From assembly GCF_000213175.1 (NCBI RefSeq), contig NW_009799179.1, positions 248,001 through 312,000 of the forward strand: a DNA stretch of 64,000 nucleotides, in the 5' to 3' direction. Within the stretch, counting starts at the first letter, position 1; every line of letters starts with the position of its first letter. A model generated the notes under the pieces. It did no database searches and was not told the DNA's origin. It saw nothing but the letters and a program-made list of their open reading frames with translations. Below, in pieces: positions 1-11,756 of this stretch. The DNA is from Neurospora tetrasperma FGSC 2508. Its lineage: Eukaryota > Ascomycota > Sordariomycetes > Sordariales > Sordariaceae. The position numbers and the translations under genes were made by a program.

Positions 1-1456
1 ATGGACCGAGGGCACTGCAGCGAGGATTCCAAGCAAGCTCCAGCTCGCATCCACGGTCCCGAAGGTAGTGCGATTGCCAAATTATAGTTTGGACTAGGGG
101 GTTGAAAAACTTGTTCCAGAGTGTTAACTTGGTACCTCTTCGACAAGCAAGAACGCCTCGCTTGATCCTATTTATAACGCATGTTGAATCCGAGAAAATG
201 GTCACAACCGACGTCGGTGGGTGATGTTCGTCATACAACCGAATGGCTGTCTCAAGACACTGGGAAACTGCAGCAAGTTCGACCTGGGGAATGGAAAATG
301 CCTTTTTGACCCCAAAGCAAAGAATAGTGAAGTCCACAAGTCGAGAAGGGCCGTCGTAGATTTCCCCTTCCTCCTCGAGTACATAGTCGTTGTCAATACC
401 CTGCTGGTATGCATTGACACTCGGATGCTCAAGGAATCGAATAGGGTTTTCATCTCGAGAGACAAACTGAACGGTGTCCTCGAATGGGTTTCTGAAGGCA
501 ACCCTATAACCTCCAGTAGTCCAACCGTGTTCCGGCCTTGAACTCGAGCTTCCGTTCTTAATTGATCCGTCCCCAAAGAATTTCAACTGCGGCACGCCAC
601 TGATGAACAAGGAGGTCTGGGATGCCATATGCGCTGTACGGGCAGCTGTTGCCTTGTCTTGGTTAATCGTTATGAATCCCGCAAATGAACGCCTTTCGTC
701 CTTCCAAAGAGCAATCCTCGGGTCTGGGGAAGGCGTGGGAGACCTTGGCGACCTTGCCCTTGGGACCGGAAGCTGCTGGGCATTGGTACCATCGATATCG
801 GAAGCTGCTTTGCCGATAGTGTTTTGGTCGGTGAACTCAAAAGCCTTCGTGCCAGGATTCTCGGGAGTAGATAAGAGCGCTTCTGAGGCCAGTTCTACAG
901 GCTCCACGGAAGCCATGATCGTCTCTTGAACGGTTGGGTCATGAGCACGAGGGTCGTAAGACAGGCCATCCCCCACATTGTCTGAGGTAATTGCACTGGC
1001 AGTAGCCTCTGTTTCATCACGAAGAGCTAACTCCTCACTTGTCTCGATCTCAACCATCAACTCCAACTGGGCGCGTTTGCTGGTACCAGTGTTCGAAGAA
1101 GAGCTGCTCGATTTGTCGTAGTCTTTGGGAGCTGAAACGGCAACCTCCAAGCGGTTCATGGCCGCCTGATCTTCGACCCTTGACTTTTCATTCTGCTCTC
1201 CCACCTCTCGAAGCCACAAGTGGGTTTGAGGCAGATTCTCATCATTATCCATTCGAGAGGTACCGGATGATGGGTTGTAACTGTTATGCCCGGTAACGAC
1301 AGGCTCCGACTGGTTGATGACGTTGGTCGCTCGAAGTTCTGGGTCCTCATCCTCTTTCGCCTTCACTTCATCATTTTGGTCGATACGTGCTCGTTTGCTT
1401 AAGCCGTGTTCCGGCGAAGAGCTCCTTGACGGAGCCGCTCGCTTGATACCTGCCAT
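1..1456 (-). CDS. RNase H-like family protein RHL1, partial (3' end off window)
   Basis: An uninterrupted frame runs from an ATG at 1456 to the left edge, about 485 codons, so the C-terminus is missing. The N-terminus has a KR...KRARID pattern like a bipartite or Myc-type nuclear signal. A Ser/Glu-rich linker of about 230 residues follows, then the family motif SPTPSPDPRIALW. The RNase H-like domain begins at FFGDGS (D about residue 296), then GGYRVAFRNPF, QVELAAVSQ (Glu), IFSDS (Asp) and WNPRCSALGP, where the window stops just before the expected LAD motif. These match three of the four RNase HI metal-binding acids. On the coding strand a GCTAAC branch-like site and a CATCAG acceptor (ending at 1512) lie before the start, suggesting a 5'-UTR intron whose donor I could not fix. 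Its closest relative here is RHL2 (shared DGSIKN and GGYRVAFR). The family's function is unknown; cleavage of RNA in RNA:DNA hybrids is inferred from the fold. Confidence 0.82.
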   Translation of the reverse strand, partial: MAGIKRAAPSRSSSPEHGLSKRARIDQNDEVKAKEDEDPELRATNVINQSEPVVTGHNSYNPSSGTSRMDNDENLPQTHLWLREVGEQNEKSRVEDQAAMNRLEVAVSAPKDYDKSSSSSSNTGTSKRAQLELMVEIETSEELALRDETEATASAITSDNVGDGLSYDPRAHDPTVQETIMASVEPVELASEALLSTPENPGTKAFEFTDQNTIGKAASDIDGTNAQQLPVPRARSPRSPTPSPDPRIALWKDERRSFAGFITINQDKATAARTAHMASQTSLFISGVPQLKFFGDGSIKNGSSSSRPEHGWTTGGYRVAFRNPFEDTVQFVSRDENPIRFLEHPSVNAYQQGIDNDYVLEEEGEIYDGPSRLVDFTILCFGVKKAFSIPQVELAAVSQCLETAIRLYDEHHPPTSVVTIFSDSTCVINRIKRGVLACRRGTKLTLWNKFFNPLVQTIIWQSHYLRDRGCELELAWNPRCSALGP

Positions 1457-1737
1457 CGGGATTCGGGATCCGGGAGTGGCGAAGACGAAGAGTCTTGAGA
1501 AAGAGGAAGCCTGATGTTTGAGACATATATCGTTAGCATTCAGGATTCACGTGGCCAAACGATGACTGGGGCTGTAGGATAGATGAGTGGCCTTCATGTC
1601 CCTCTGCTTGGCGCTGTTATCCTGGAGTATCTGCATGGTGACCTGGACAGGATGAACGGTGTCCGTGCGCGAAGAGATGGGATCGAGAATGAAAACAATT
1701 GATGGGAAGCGAAAGGGTCGAGGGGGTAGGCAACGTG

Positions 1738-1780
<43 letters not shown>

Positions 1781-2406
1781 AGAAGGTGAAGCGAAGGAAC
1801 GGGTTATCAAGCCTCAGTGTCTTGATCGCCATCCGCCGTGGCGCATGACATACCCGGGAGGAAGAATCGCAATTCACGTCCGCCCTGCGTCTATTCTCCC
1901 CACTACCTACAGAACAATCAACCGTGTGTGGTTGAATAGCCCAGTGCAGTGTAATGCTCGAGGATTTTGGCTAAGCAAAACGAAAGGGAGAACGACAGGA
2001 GACGAAATCGTGGATGCTCGAAGCGAATGGTGAGAAGCTTGGCAATATCGTGTGGTGATCTGGTTGTCGCGAGGAGTGCTGAGTGTGGAAGTTAGTCAGA
2101 GGTTTGTCTGCGGGGCACGAAAATACGAAAGTTGACGGGTGAAGGCAGCGAGGGGTGGAGGGACCACGACGGAGGGAGAAGGATAAGGCTGAAAAAGTGG
2201 AAGGGCTCCAGCAAAGGCTCGCCACCGGCACAGTGATGCCCGTGCCCCGGCCTTGGCACAGCCGCACTCGACCTGGCAGGGAAAAGGTGGTATCATGGAA
2301 GGAAAGGTTTTATATCTGTCACAGGTCGAATGGCCATAGCGGACTGAAGTTTGGGACATTCGGGCAGGGCCGCCAGATATACTTGTCTTCTGATATCCTT
2401 CACCTC
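1457..2406. other. Intergenic stretch between RHL1 and the RHL2 remnant
   Basis: This is the upstream region of RHL1 and the downstream region of the broken RHL2. It has normal GC outside the homopolymer at 1738-1778. Open frames here are short, overlapping and of low complexity. I see no A/B-box pair and no conserved protein motif. Confidence 0.6.
1738..1778. repeat. A41 homopolymer (T41 on the RHL1 coding strand)
   Basis: There are 41 consecutive A on the plus strand, lying about 280 bp upstream of the RHL1 start. Read in the gene's direction it is a long T tract in the promoter or leader. RHL5 also has a T tract (T22) about 340 bp upstream of its start. It could be a nucleosome-excluding element or simple slippage. 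Confidence 0.9.
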
Positions 2407-3371
2407 CTAGATTACTCTTCTCTCTCCGATCAAGATATTGTTGATTCTCTCTTCAGCCATCACATGCTGACAAGAGTCCATTCCTCGGAGATCAGATTGA
2501 TCTTCCTCACATGCATTCTCCACCCCCAACTTTTCTTCTCCATCCTCTTCCCAAAGCGACTCCTCCGGCTGCTCTTCTGGTTCCCAGTTGATGACATCGT
2601 CAGTCCACTGATGCAGCTTCTCCAAGATCCCATCTCTCTCTTCAGCAGGCAGGTTTACCTGGCAGAACAAGCTTTCCTCCCAGAACTTCCACGAAGAGGC
2701 TGCCGCATCAGCCAAGGCTGGTCCCAAAGCGCAGCAACGAGGGTGCCAACGGATGTCAAGCGTACAACCGTGGTCGTACAGGTAGTGAAACTGCCACACA
2801 ATGGCTCGCTCTAGAGGGTTGGTGGACCAGCGAAAGAGACTTTCTTCGTCACTGTCCAGCGGAAGGATTCCATACTCGAGCCGCTCAACGGCTTGTGCAG
2901 AGTCTGTGACACTTATCTTCATAGAATCCGGCTGGTGCTGGTCTTGTAGCTTTATACCTACCTCCAAAGACTGCGAGATTGCGGCTAGCTCGACATGGGG
3001 AACAGAAAGTGTCCTGGTGGCGAATTCGAGGATGGTAAAGTCAGTCACTTGAGCGAAATCACCTCGATTCTCATCTTCTTGTGGCTCAGAACTAAAGGCC
3101 TGCTGATGCTCTCGAATGGTTGGCTCCTCGAAAAAGCGCGCTGGATTTGTTTGCGAAACAAAAGGGGTTGTGCCGAGGAATGGATCACGGAAAGCTACTC
3201 TATAACCTCCCTTCTTCCACCCTTGTCCCCTTATGTTCTTGATGGAACCGTCACAAAACAAAGAGAGTTGGGAAACTCCCTCAATCTCAAGCGGTCCATG
3301 TGATGCACTCAAGGCCACCGGGGCGGCTACCTCTGGATACTCTTGAAAGATAACGCCTGCGAAGACTCGAT
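2407..3371 (-). pseudogene. RHL2, 3' portion: RNase H-like domain cut off by an LTR element
   Basis: This is the C-terminal piece of a family gene whose 5' piece lies 15.6 kb away at 18972-19428. The frame is open from the target duplication (3367-3371) to the stop at 2407. It contains VFAGVIF, then LFCDGSIKN (Asp), GGYRVAFRDPF, HVELAAISQ (Glu), SVTDS (Asp), RAIVWQFHYL, WHPRCCALGPALADAAA (Asp) and the post-domain motif ERDGILEKLHQ, ending in an acidic tail. All four RNase H acids are present, so the domain looked catalytic before interruption. The upstream piece ends RISLWQQEDR and this piece starts VFAGV, which is the expected family order (RI-LW-x-x-E-x-R-x-FAG). The separated domain has no evident start of its own. 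Confidence 0.85.
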
Positions 3372-3647
3372 TGTGACGAACCGTTACAAGCACAAGAGTA
3401 TATCGCTGGGATGATTAATAGACAACAATAATAGTAGCCAAAAGGTACTGATCGATTATAAAAGCTATTACTTACTAGAGAGCTATAATAACGAAGGCCG
3501 GGAGGCTGTCTTATATACTAGCTCTCAGCCGGTCCCGTAGTTCCAATATTTCGGGACTCCGGACTTACCCCGTAGTCCCGTTATTCTAAAACCCCGGGAC
3601 CCTCCTAATTAGTTAATCTATCTAAATTTATTAGTTGGATTGTAATA
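3372..3647 (-). repeat. Outer element LTR, left copy
   Basis: This is a 276-bp terminal repeat matching 18694-18971 in the same orientation. It begins TGTGACGAACCG and ends at a degraded TGTAACA-type terminus. It is more AT-shifted than the right copy. Confidence 0.9.
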
Positions 3648-6600
3648 CAATACCTTTCTTCTATAGCTTTATCCTCAATACTATAATATAACTTTATAAT
3701 ACTAATTTATTCGTATCTAGTATTTAAGTACCAACGAATTATATTAATAATTATTTTAATACCTACCGTACCCTCCGTTTCCCTTTCCTTCTAATTTATC
3801 CTTCTTATTAACTATATTACCCTAAATTTTTGTAAATAAACCTTTCTCTCTCTCTTTCCTTTATTATCAATATCGCCTATTATACCTATATTACGTATTA
3901 CTTCGAATTACACTACTTAAAAAAAAGTATCTACTAATACATTAGTTTACTATATTAAATAATTTAATAGAGCTCCTACAATACTATACTCCAATTATTA
4001 TTATTATAATCAATCCTACGTCGTAGATCCTTCGAAATCTTTATTATTTAGTAAATATATTCGTTGTAAAGTAGCGTACAACGTATTAACCGACCCAGAT
4101 TTACAATATAAGTCTTATTTTTTAATAGTTACTATAAATAGTAGTAATTAATATAATACTAGTAAATAAAAAGATAGAAGAAATAAAGAGGCTAAAAGAC
4201 GAGGAGGAGTAATTAATAGAGGAAATTATGATCCTTCAAAATTATTTACTTTATACCCGGGAATAGAAGTACTATTTACTTCGTTATTAAAAGAAATATT
4301 TTAATTAGGGGGTAACGGATTTGGAAAAAGAAATATTTAGAAGAATTTCTATTAGGGAGTCCTTTTCCATCGTTAGGCCTATTAAGGAGCCCGACTAATT
4401 AAAAGAATTAAATATAATAAATCCGGGGTCCCTAGAGTATTTAACGGCTTCGGCCGATTAAAAAACCGTCAGTAGAAGTTCGTAATTTTATTTTTAAAAT
4501 TAAGAAGGTTTTCAATTAATTCCTATATATTACTTTCGTAGCCGTAGCTTTACTATTTAATTAAATACTTTATATTACTCTTACTATTAACCTTAAAGTC
4601 TAATATAGCTTCTATAATAAATTTATTACTATTATTCTATATTTATATATTTTTATTAATTCTAATATTCTTAAATACTAATTCTAGTAGTAAAATATAA
4701 AATATAGGCTATTATCGTATTCCCTTAGGAAGTTCAAACCTATAACTACTAGTACTAACTTTTTCTAAAATTTTAAAGGGTCTTAATTTCTTATAGTTAA
4801 ACTTATTATTTAATTATTTGGTTTTAATATTTCAATAAAGAAGATAAACTTTATCTCTCTTCCTAAAAATCGGTGCTAATAACTTTGTACGGTCGTAATA
4901 CCGGCTTATATAGTCCCTAACGAAAACTAATTCGTCCTTAAAAGTCTAATATATTTCGGTTAAACGCTTAATTCGAATATAAATTCGCAGTACGACCGAT
5001 TTTAAATCCCAACTTCATTTAGAATTTATTTCGTAACTATAATTCGTAAAAAAGGGTATAACTCTTATTATTTCTATCTTCGAACTATTATAAAATATTT
5101 ACGCCGTTAATAGTAGTTTAACCTAATTATTTTATTCGTAATTAATATACACCTTAAAATATACCTCTAGGACCTAATTTATTCATTCTATTTGCCCGTC
5201 CGTCCTTATATAATACACAGTAAATATTTTATATTTAATTCCTAATTTATTTATAAATATTTATTAGTATCTTAATAAAAAGAATTTATCTTTATTAATA
5301 ATTAACTCTTTCAGCTATTTATAATTAAAAGTAATATACCTTATAAATATATATTCTAACTATTTTATATTAGTATTTTCTTTAAATAGGAGGAAATATA
5401 AGAACTTTATAAATCGGTCGACAACGATTAATATACTATTATACTCGATTCTTGTAATTAAATTGCGTAATATAAGTAATTTTATAATAAAGTTTATAAT
5501 TATTAATTATTAGGGTACTTCTAATACTAAGAATAATTCGAATAAACCGTACGGTTTATATTAATTAATTTTAATTTTATAATAGGTTTTATATTCCTAT
5601 AGTACCTCTATAATAACGTCTTTTATTTTTAAGAACCCGAATAATTACTATATTCTAGCGAAGGTACGAATAATTCCTACGTACCCTCTTTATTCGAATA
5701 ATTTATAGATATTTCGTACTAATTCTTTTTATAAAGGGGGAAGTACTTATAATTTACCTTTATATAGTTAGGGTATTATAGAGGTAGATAAATATAATTT
5801 AATTTATTTATTATCGACTTTATATTATACTTCGGTAATTTATTAAATCTAATTATCTAAATCTATTTTAATTATATTATAAATATTAATTTCGTTATTT
5901 ATAATTTGTTCTTATAAGGGTTAATACTATAATAACCTATTTACGTTAATTTAAAATAGAGTAGGGGAAGTAGTAAATTTATTTTTTATTTTGAGGTCCT
6001 CCCTTTTATTAAACATATTAGCTTTCGCATTTTTAAATCCCTTATAATAATAAATATTAAATTAAATTATAATAGGAATTCTAATTAATAGGTTTATTAT
6101 TAATTAAACTCCTTTATAGCTATAAAATATATTAAATTCTTATAGTCTAAATAGACCTCAATTTCGTACTTCATACTATTAAACTATAATTTCTATTTCT
6201 TAAAAGCCTAAATAATAAATATAAATTCTTTATTATAAATTAAATAATTAAGTCTGAATCTTCGGAATACTTTAGAATAGAACGCAACGGGATATAATCT
6301 TCCTTATTCGTTGTATTAACCGAATTATCCTCCTATAGCCTAATCGGACGCGTCGGTTTCAATTTCGAATTCCTTATTTAGGTTTAGGAATATAAGGATA
6401 GGATCGTTTAAAATTATTTATTTTAAGATTTTAAAGGCTTTATTATACTCCTAGGACTATATAAATTCAATATCATTCTTATTTAAATCGTTGAGTAGCT
6501 TAATTATACTTCCAAATCCCTTAATAAAATACTTATAAAAATTAACGAAGCCTAAGAATCCTCAAACCCTAGTTATTAAGGTAAGTACTAACTATTCAAT

Positions 6601-9600
6601 AACGTCCTTAACCTTTATAGGGTCTATACGAATTTGGCTGGGTAAAATACAGTATCTTAAGAAATTAATTTATTAAATATAAAATTTACTCTTCTTAGGG
6701 TTAATAAATAGTCTAACTTTTTCTGAGGCGGCGAGGACTTTATATATGTATTTCTAATATTATTCTTTATTTTTAAAGAATATAATAATATTATCAATAT
6801 ATACTATTACGAATTCGTTTATAAATTATTTAAATATAGTATTAATTTATAATTAGAAGGAGATAAGTATATTTATTAACCCTTAGGATATAATATAATA
6901 TTCGTAATATCCTAGGGGCGTCCTAAACGTAATCTTCCACTCTTTTCCTTTCTTTATATAAATTTAGGAGAAGGCTAATATTAAATCGAATTTTAAAAAG
7001 ATAGTAGCCTTTCCTAACCGGTCTTATATTTCTTAAATTAACAGTAATAAATATCGATTTTTAATAGTATCGTTATTAAAATACCGATAGTCGATAATAA
7101 AGCGTAGCTTTCTATTTTTCTTTAGTATAAAGAATATAGGAGAGCTATAGGGAGATTGGAATTCTCAAATATATCCTAATTTTAATTTCTTATCGATATA
7201 CTCTTTAAACGCCTTTATTTATATAGCGTTTAGCTAATAGATTTTCTAATACTTAGGTTTAGCGCCTTCCTTTAAGGGTATTTCGTAGTCCTATAGACTA
7301 TATATTAATAAAGAATATTCTAACGAGCCCCGGAAGATTTTGTATTTTCAATATTATATAAGGATATTCTTAAGTTTATTATCCTTACTAAAGGGTAATT
7401 CGGAGGGTAGTACCTCTTCTTCAATATTATTTATAAATATAATTATTCTTAATAATTCTAATAGTAGTATAATCTCGTATAATAAAGAATACTAACCCTT
7501 TCTATTAATAATTAAGACTTCTTAATTTAGAGCCCTAAAGATTTATCGCTTCCTAATATAATTACTACTCTAATCGATATTTAAATTATATTTCTTTAAC
7601 TATAATTTTCCTAGTATAGCATTATATTTCCTAATTAGTATAATATTAAAAACGATTTCTTATTCGTCGCTATTAATTATAACCCTAAGTAGTACTATTT
7701 CTTATAGTACTTATCCCTATTTATAGCTAAGGCTTTTCCCCTCAAATATATATACTTAATAGGGTTTCTTTTTATAAATTTAAGGGATTTTCCAATTATT
7801 TATAATTATTAGTATAATAAAATTAATCGATAATCCTAAATCGATTATTACTATCGCCGTTCCTTTAAACGGTTATATTTAATCTATTTAAATTTAGTAA
7901 ATCGGATTGTTATTTTAATTTACTTCGAAGATTTATAGCGGGCTAACTACTCGCGGTTTTTCCGCAAGGAATTATTACTATTTCCCTATCTTTTACATCC
8001 TCTACAAGCATAGTATCTCTTCGAAGGTTTAGAGCCGACGACCGTTTTATTAGCGCTAGAAAATACTATTACAATTTCCTCCTTCCTATAGGTTGGGGTA
8101 TATAGATAATAATACCCTTTCTCCTTTAGGGCCTATCTAAAATACTATTATCGGGCTTTATTAATTATATAAATAGTATAATTAATTTAATAATAGTCTT
8201 AATATTAGGTATATAGGGATTCTATATATCCTTAAGGGTATTTTTCCTTTAATATAAATTTTATAAAGCGTCCGCCCTCCTTCCGGTCTTAGGTACAAAT
8301 ATCCTATAAATTTATAGAATTTTTATAATATATTCCTTTAATAGGAACGGGAATATTATTTTCCTAAACGTATTAGGGAAAGTAATTGTACTTTATTTTA
8401 TATAATAGGTACTATATGTATATATTATATAGGTATTAAATTTAGGCGATTTTCCTATAAGTAAAGTAACCGGGGTAAATCTATAGATAATCCCCGGTTT
8501 ATAATTCCTAAAGTTAATTATAAATAATATAAATATTAGTATTAAAAGTAGTAACTCTAATTAATTAAAGAATTTAGCGTAGGGGGTAAGTTTCGACGAA
8601 TTCGTCTTCCCCTAATAGTCCTGCGTAGTATTCGGTTTGAAGCTATTAATTATATTTTTTATTTAAACCGAATTTGTAAATCTATTTAGAGTCCTTTGCA
8701 ATTTTCTTTTTAAGCCCTTAGAGGGAAGTTTAAATAAATATAATAAATTCTTTTAATTATTTATTAAATTTGTAGAAGGAGCTTTTATATAATACTTTTT
8801 CCTAACGATAAATATTATAATATTATTAATTATAGGCGGTCTACTATATTTCGAATTCTTTCGTCCTAATTGCTTTAATATTACTAAGGCGCTTTAAATC
8901 GTCGATTTCTTATTGGAATTCCTCGTTATAATCTATTTATTTGGTAGTATCCGTATTTAAATTGGATTTTATAGTATTAAATAAATTGGTATAAATAATA
9001 GGTTTAACGCGCTCAATAATTCCGAATAGCTATTCTTCTTTAATAATAGGGGCGAATAGGGCATATATTCAATTATTAAAAATAAGTAAAGTATAGCCCC
9101 GAAATTAAGTATTAGTATTAAAAATAAGTAGCGTAATTCTTTTATAATTATTCTCCTTCTCGTCTTCGAAATCCTATCGTTTTTATTCGAACTATTCGTA
9201 TTAATTATATTCTTTAAAAATTATATAGTTATTAATAAATCTATTATTATAATTTACTATATAAATAGTACAAAGGGGTTTATTATTAGTAATAGCAGCG
9301 AAGGTAGTAGCAAAATCGTAATCGATTTCAATATTATTAATATCCTTACCCTTATTTTTTCTAACCGAATTAATAGAGTAAATAGGAATAGGTTTCCACC
9401 TATTTAAACGGTTATTACTTTATTTAATACTACTACTACAGAAATTGCGAGTAAAGTATTTTAATTTATTATATTTAAAGTACTTCTTATCCTGACCGGG
9501 CCCTCCGGCGGGCTTACAGTTATAATTATCGATTATATTTATATTTATAGGGCTAGCGTATATACTATACGCAATACTATAGCTACGGTTATTATAATTA

Positions 9601-9708
9601 TTATTACTACATTAATATTTATATTTAATATTAGTACGGGGGCGGCTATTACTTAATCCTTTTTCGTATTTATATTTAAAAAGATAGTTATTCATAATAA
9701 TAGTTTCG

Positions 9709-10182
9709 TATTACGAATTTAAGGCAAGCACACGGGCCAACCAGACCATCGGTAGCACAAGCAACCTAAAAAGGCTAGCTCATATAATTACAGGCCAAGG
9801 TAGGGTTAAGAAAGGCGTCGGAAATAAAGTTTACACTAGTAAGCCAATTCCGGGCTTACGCTAATAAACTAGTTCCGGGTTTATACTAGTAAGCTAATTC
9901 CGGACTTACAATAGTAAACCAACGCCGGACTCACGGAGTAAACTAGCATTACAATAATATAAATAAGCTAGCTATAAAATAAATAATACAGGAAGTATAA
10001 AGGGACGATTAAAGAATTAAAATTATTTAATAATTCGATAGTAATTAAAATAATTTAATTATTATTATTAAAACTGATATTACGAATATACTTATTATAA
10101 ACCCTTTAACTTTACCGAACGATTCTAATAATTCTTACTTTTAATTATTTTATTTAAATAAATTAAACTACCGTTCGTTATA
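9709..10182 (+). repeat. Inner element LTR, left copy
   Basis: This 474-bp copy pairs with 17285-17758. It contains several copies of a short motif of the form TAGTAAGCTAATTCCGGGCTT, partly eroded, so the LTR itself holds a small tandem repeat array near 9835-9935. Confidence 0.88.
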
Positions 10183-10861
10183 TATTAATTACTCCCTTTA
10201 ATTTATTTTAAATAGTAATTAAAAATACTTCCTTATCTTATTATATTTATTATTAGAAATAATAATAATTTTACCTACTAGGATAACCCTACGAGCTTCA
10301 CTATTATATACTAATAGTTCAAAGCTATATAGGATTATATCTGCTAATTCGAAACCTAATTTAAAGTTAAATCCAGTACCCCCGAAGCGAAGGTAAGAGA
10401 AAATACTCCGCCTATTAACTATTCTAAATTTAAATTAACTGTATTTAAAAAGTATAATAAATAATAATTTACCCTTATAGAATTTCTAATCCAAATATAA
10501 ACCTATTTCTATTTTTATAAAGATCGGTTCGGTTCTAAATTTAATAAAGTAACCTATATAAGAATTAGATTAATAAATAGGGCCTTTACTTAGTACGAAC
10601 CTATTTTCAAAAACTTTTATAAGAATAGAAATAATATTTCGGACTTTAATAAAAAAATTCTAGGTAATTATAACGAATTCACTAAGGCCCTTATTCAAAT
10701 TTTTAGAAAAAAGGATAAAACTCGTTAGGTTTAAGAACGCTTAACCTAATTTTAATAAACTAAATCTACTTTAACCTATATTATATTCTTTAAATAGGAC
10801 GCCCTTTATAATAATATTAATAACGACGGACTAATATAATTATTTTATAATAGCTTTAAAG

Positions 10862-11756
10862 NNNNNNNNNNNNNNNNNNNNNNNNNNNNNNNNNNNNNNN
10901 NNNNNNNNNNNNNNNNNNNNNNNNNNNNNNNNNNNNNNNNNNNNNNNNNNNNNNNNNNNNNNNNNNNNNNNNNNNNNNNNNNNNNNNNNNNNNNNNNNNN
11001 NNNNNNNNNNNNNNNNNNNNNNNNNNNNNNNNNNNNNNNNNNNNNNNNNNNNNNNNNNNNNNNNNNNNNNNNNNNNNNNNNNNNNNNNNNNNNNNNNNNN
11101 NNNNNNNNNNNNNNNNNNNNNNNNNNNNNNNNNNNNNNNNNNNNNNNNNNNNNNNNNNNNNNNNNNNNNNNNNNNNNNNNNNNNNNNNNNNNNNNNNNNN
11201 NNNNNNNNNNNNNNNNNNNNNNNNNNNNNNNNNNNNNNNNNNNNNNNNNNNNNNNNNNNNNNNNNNNNNNNNNNNNNNNNNNNNNNNNNNNNNNNNNNNN
11301 NNNNNNNNNNNNNNNNNNNNNNNNNNNNNNNNNNNNNNNNNNNNNNNNNNNNNNNNNNNNNNNNNNNNNNNNNNNNNNNNNNNNNNNNNNNNNNNNNNNN
11401 NNNNNNNNNNNNNNNNNNNNNNNNNNNNNNNNNNNNNNNNNNNNNNNNNNNNNNNNNNNNNNNNNNNNNNNNNNNNNNNNNNNNNNNNNNNNNNNNNNNN
11501 NNNNNNNNNNNNNNNNNNNNNNNNNNNNNNNNNNNNNNNNNNNNNNNNNNNNNNNNNNNNNNNNNNNNNNNNNNNNNNNNNNNNNNNNNNNNNNNNNNNN
11601 NNNNNNNNNNNNNNNNNNNNNNNNNNNNNNNNNNNNNNNNNNNNNNNNNNNNNNNNNNNNNNNNNNNNNNNNNNNNNNNNNNNNNNNNNNNNNNNNNNNN
11701 NNNNNNNNNNNNNNNNNNNNNNNNNNNNNNNNNNNNNNNNNNNNNNNNNNNNNNNN
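10862..11756. other. Assembly gap (895 N)
   Basis: A run of 895 N sits in the 5' internal part of the inner element. Whether the size is real or estimated cannot be seen. Confidence 0.99.

Noticed and set aside
1659-2033. Frame with a long Lys run
   Set aside because: The Lys run is only the translated A41 homopolymer.
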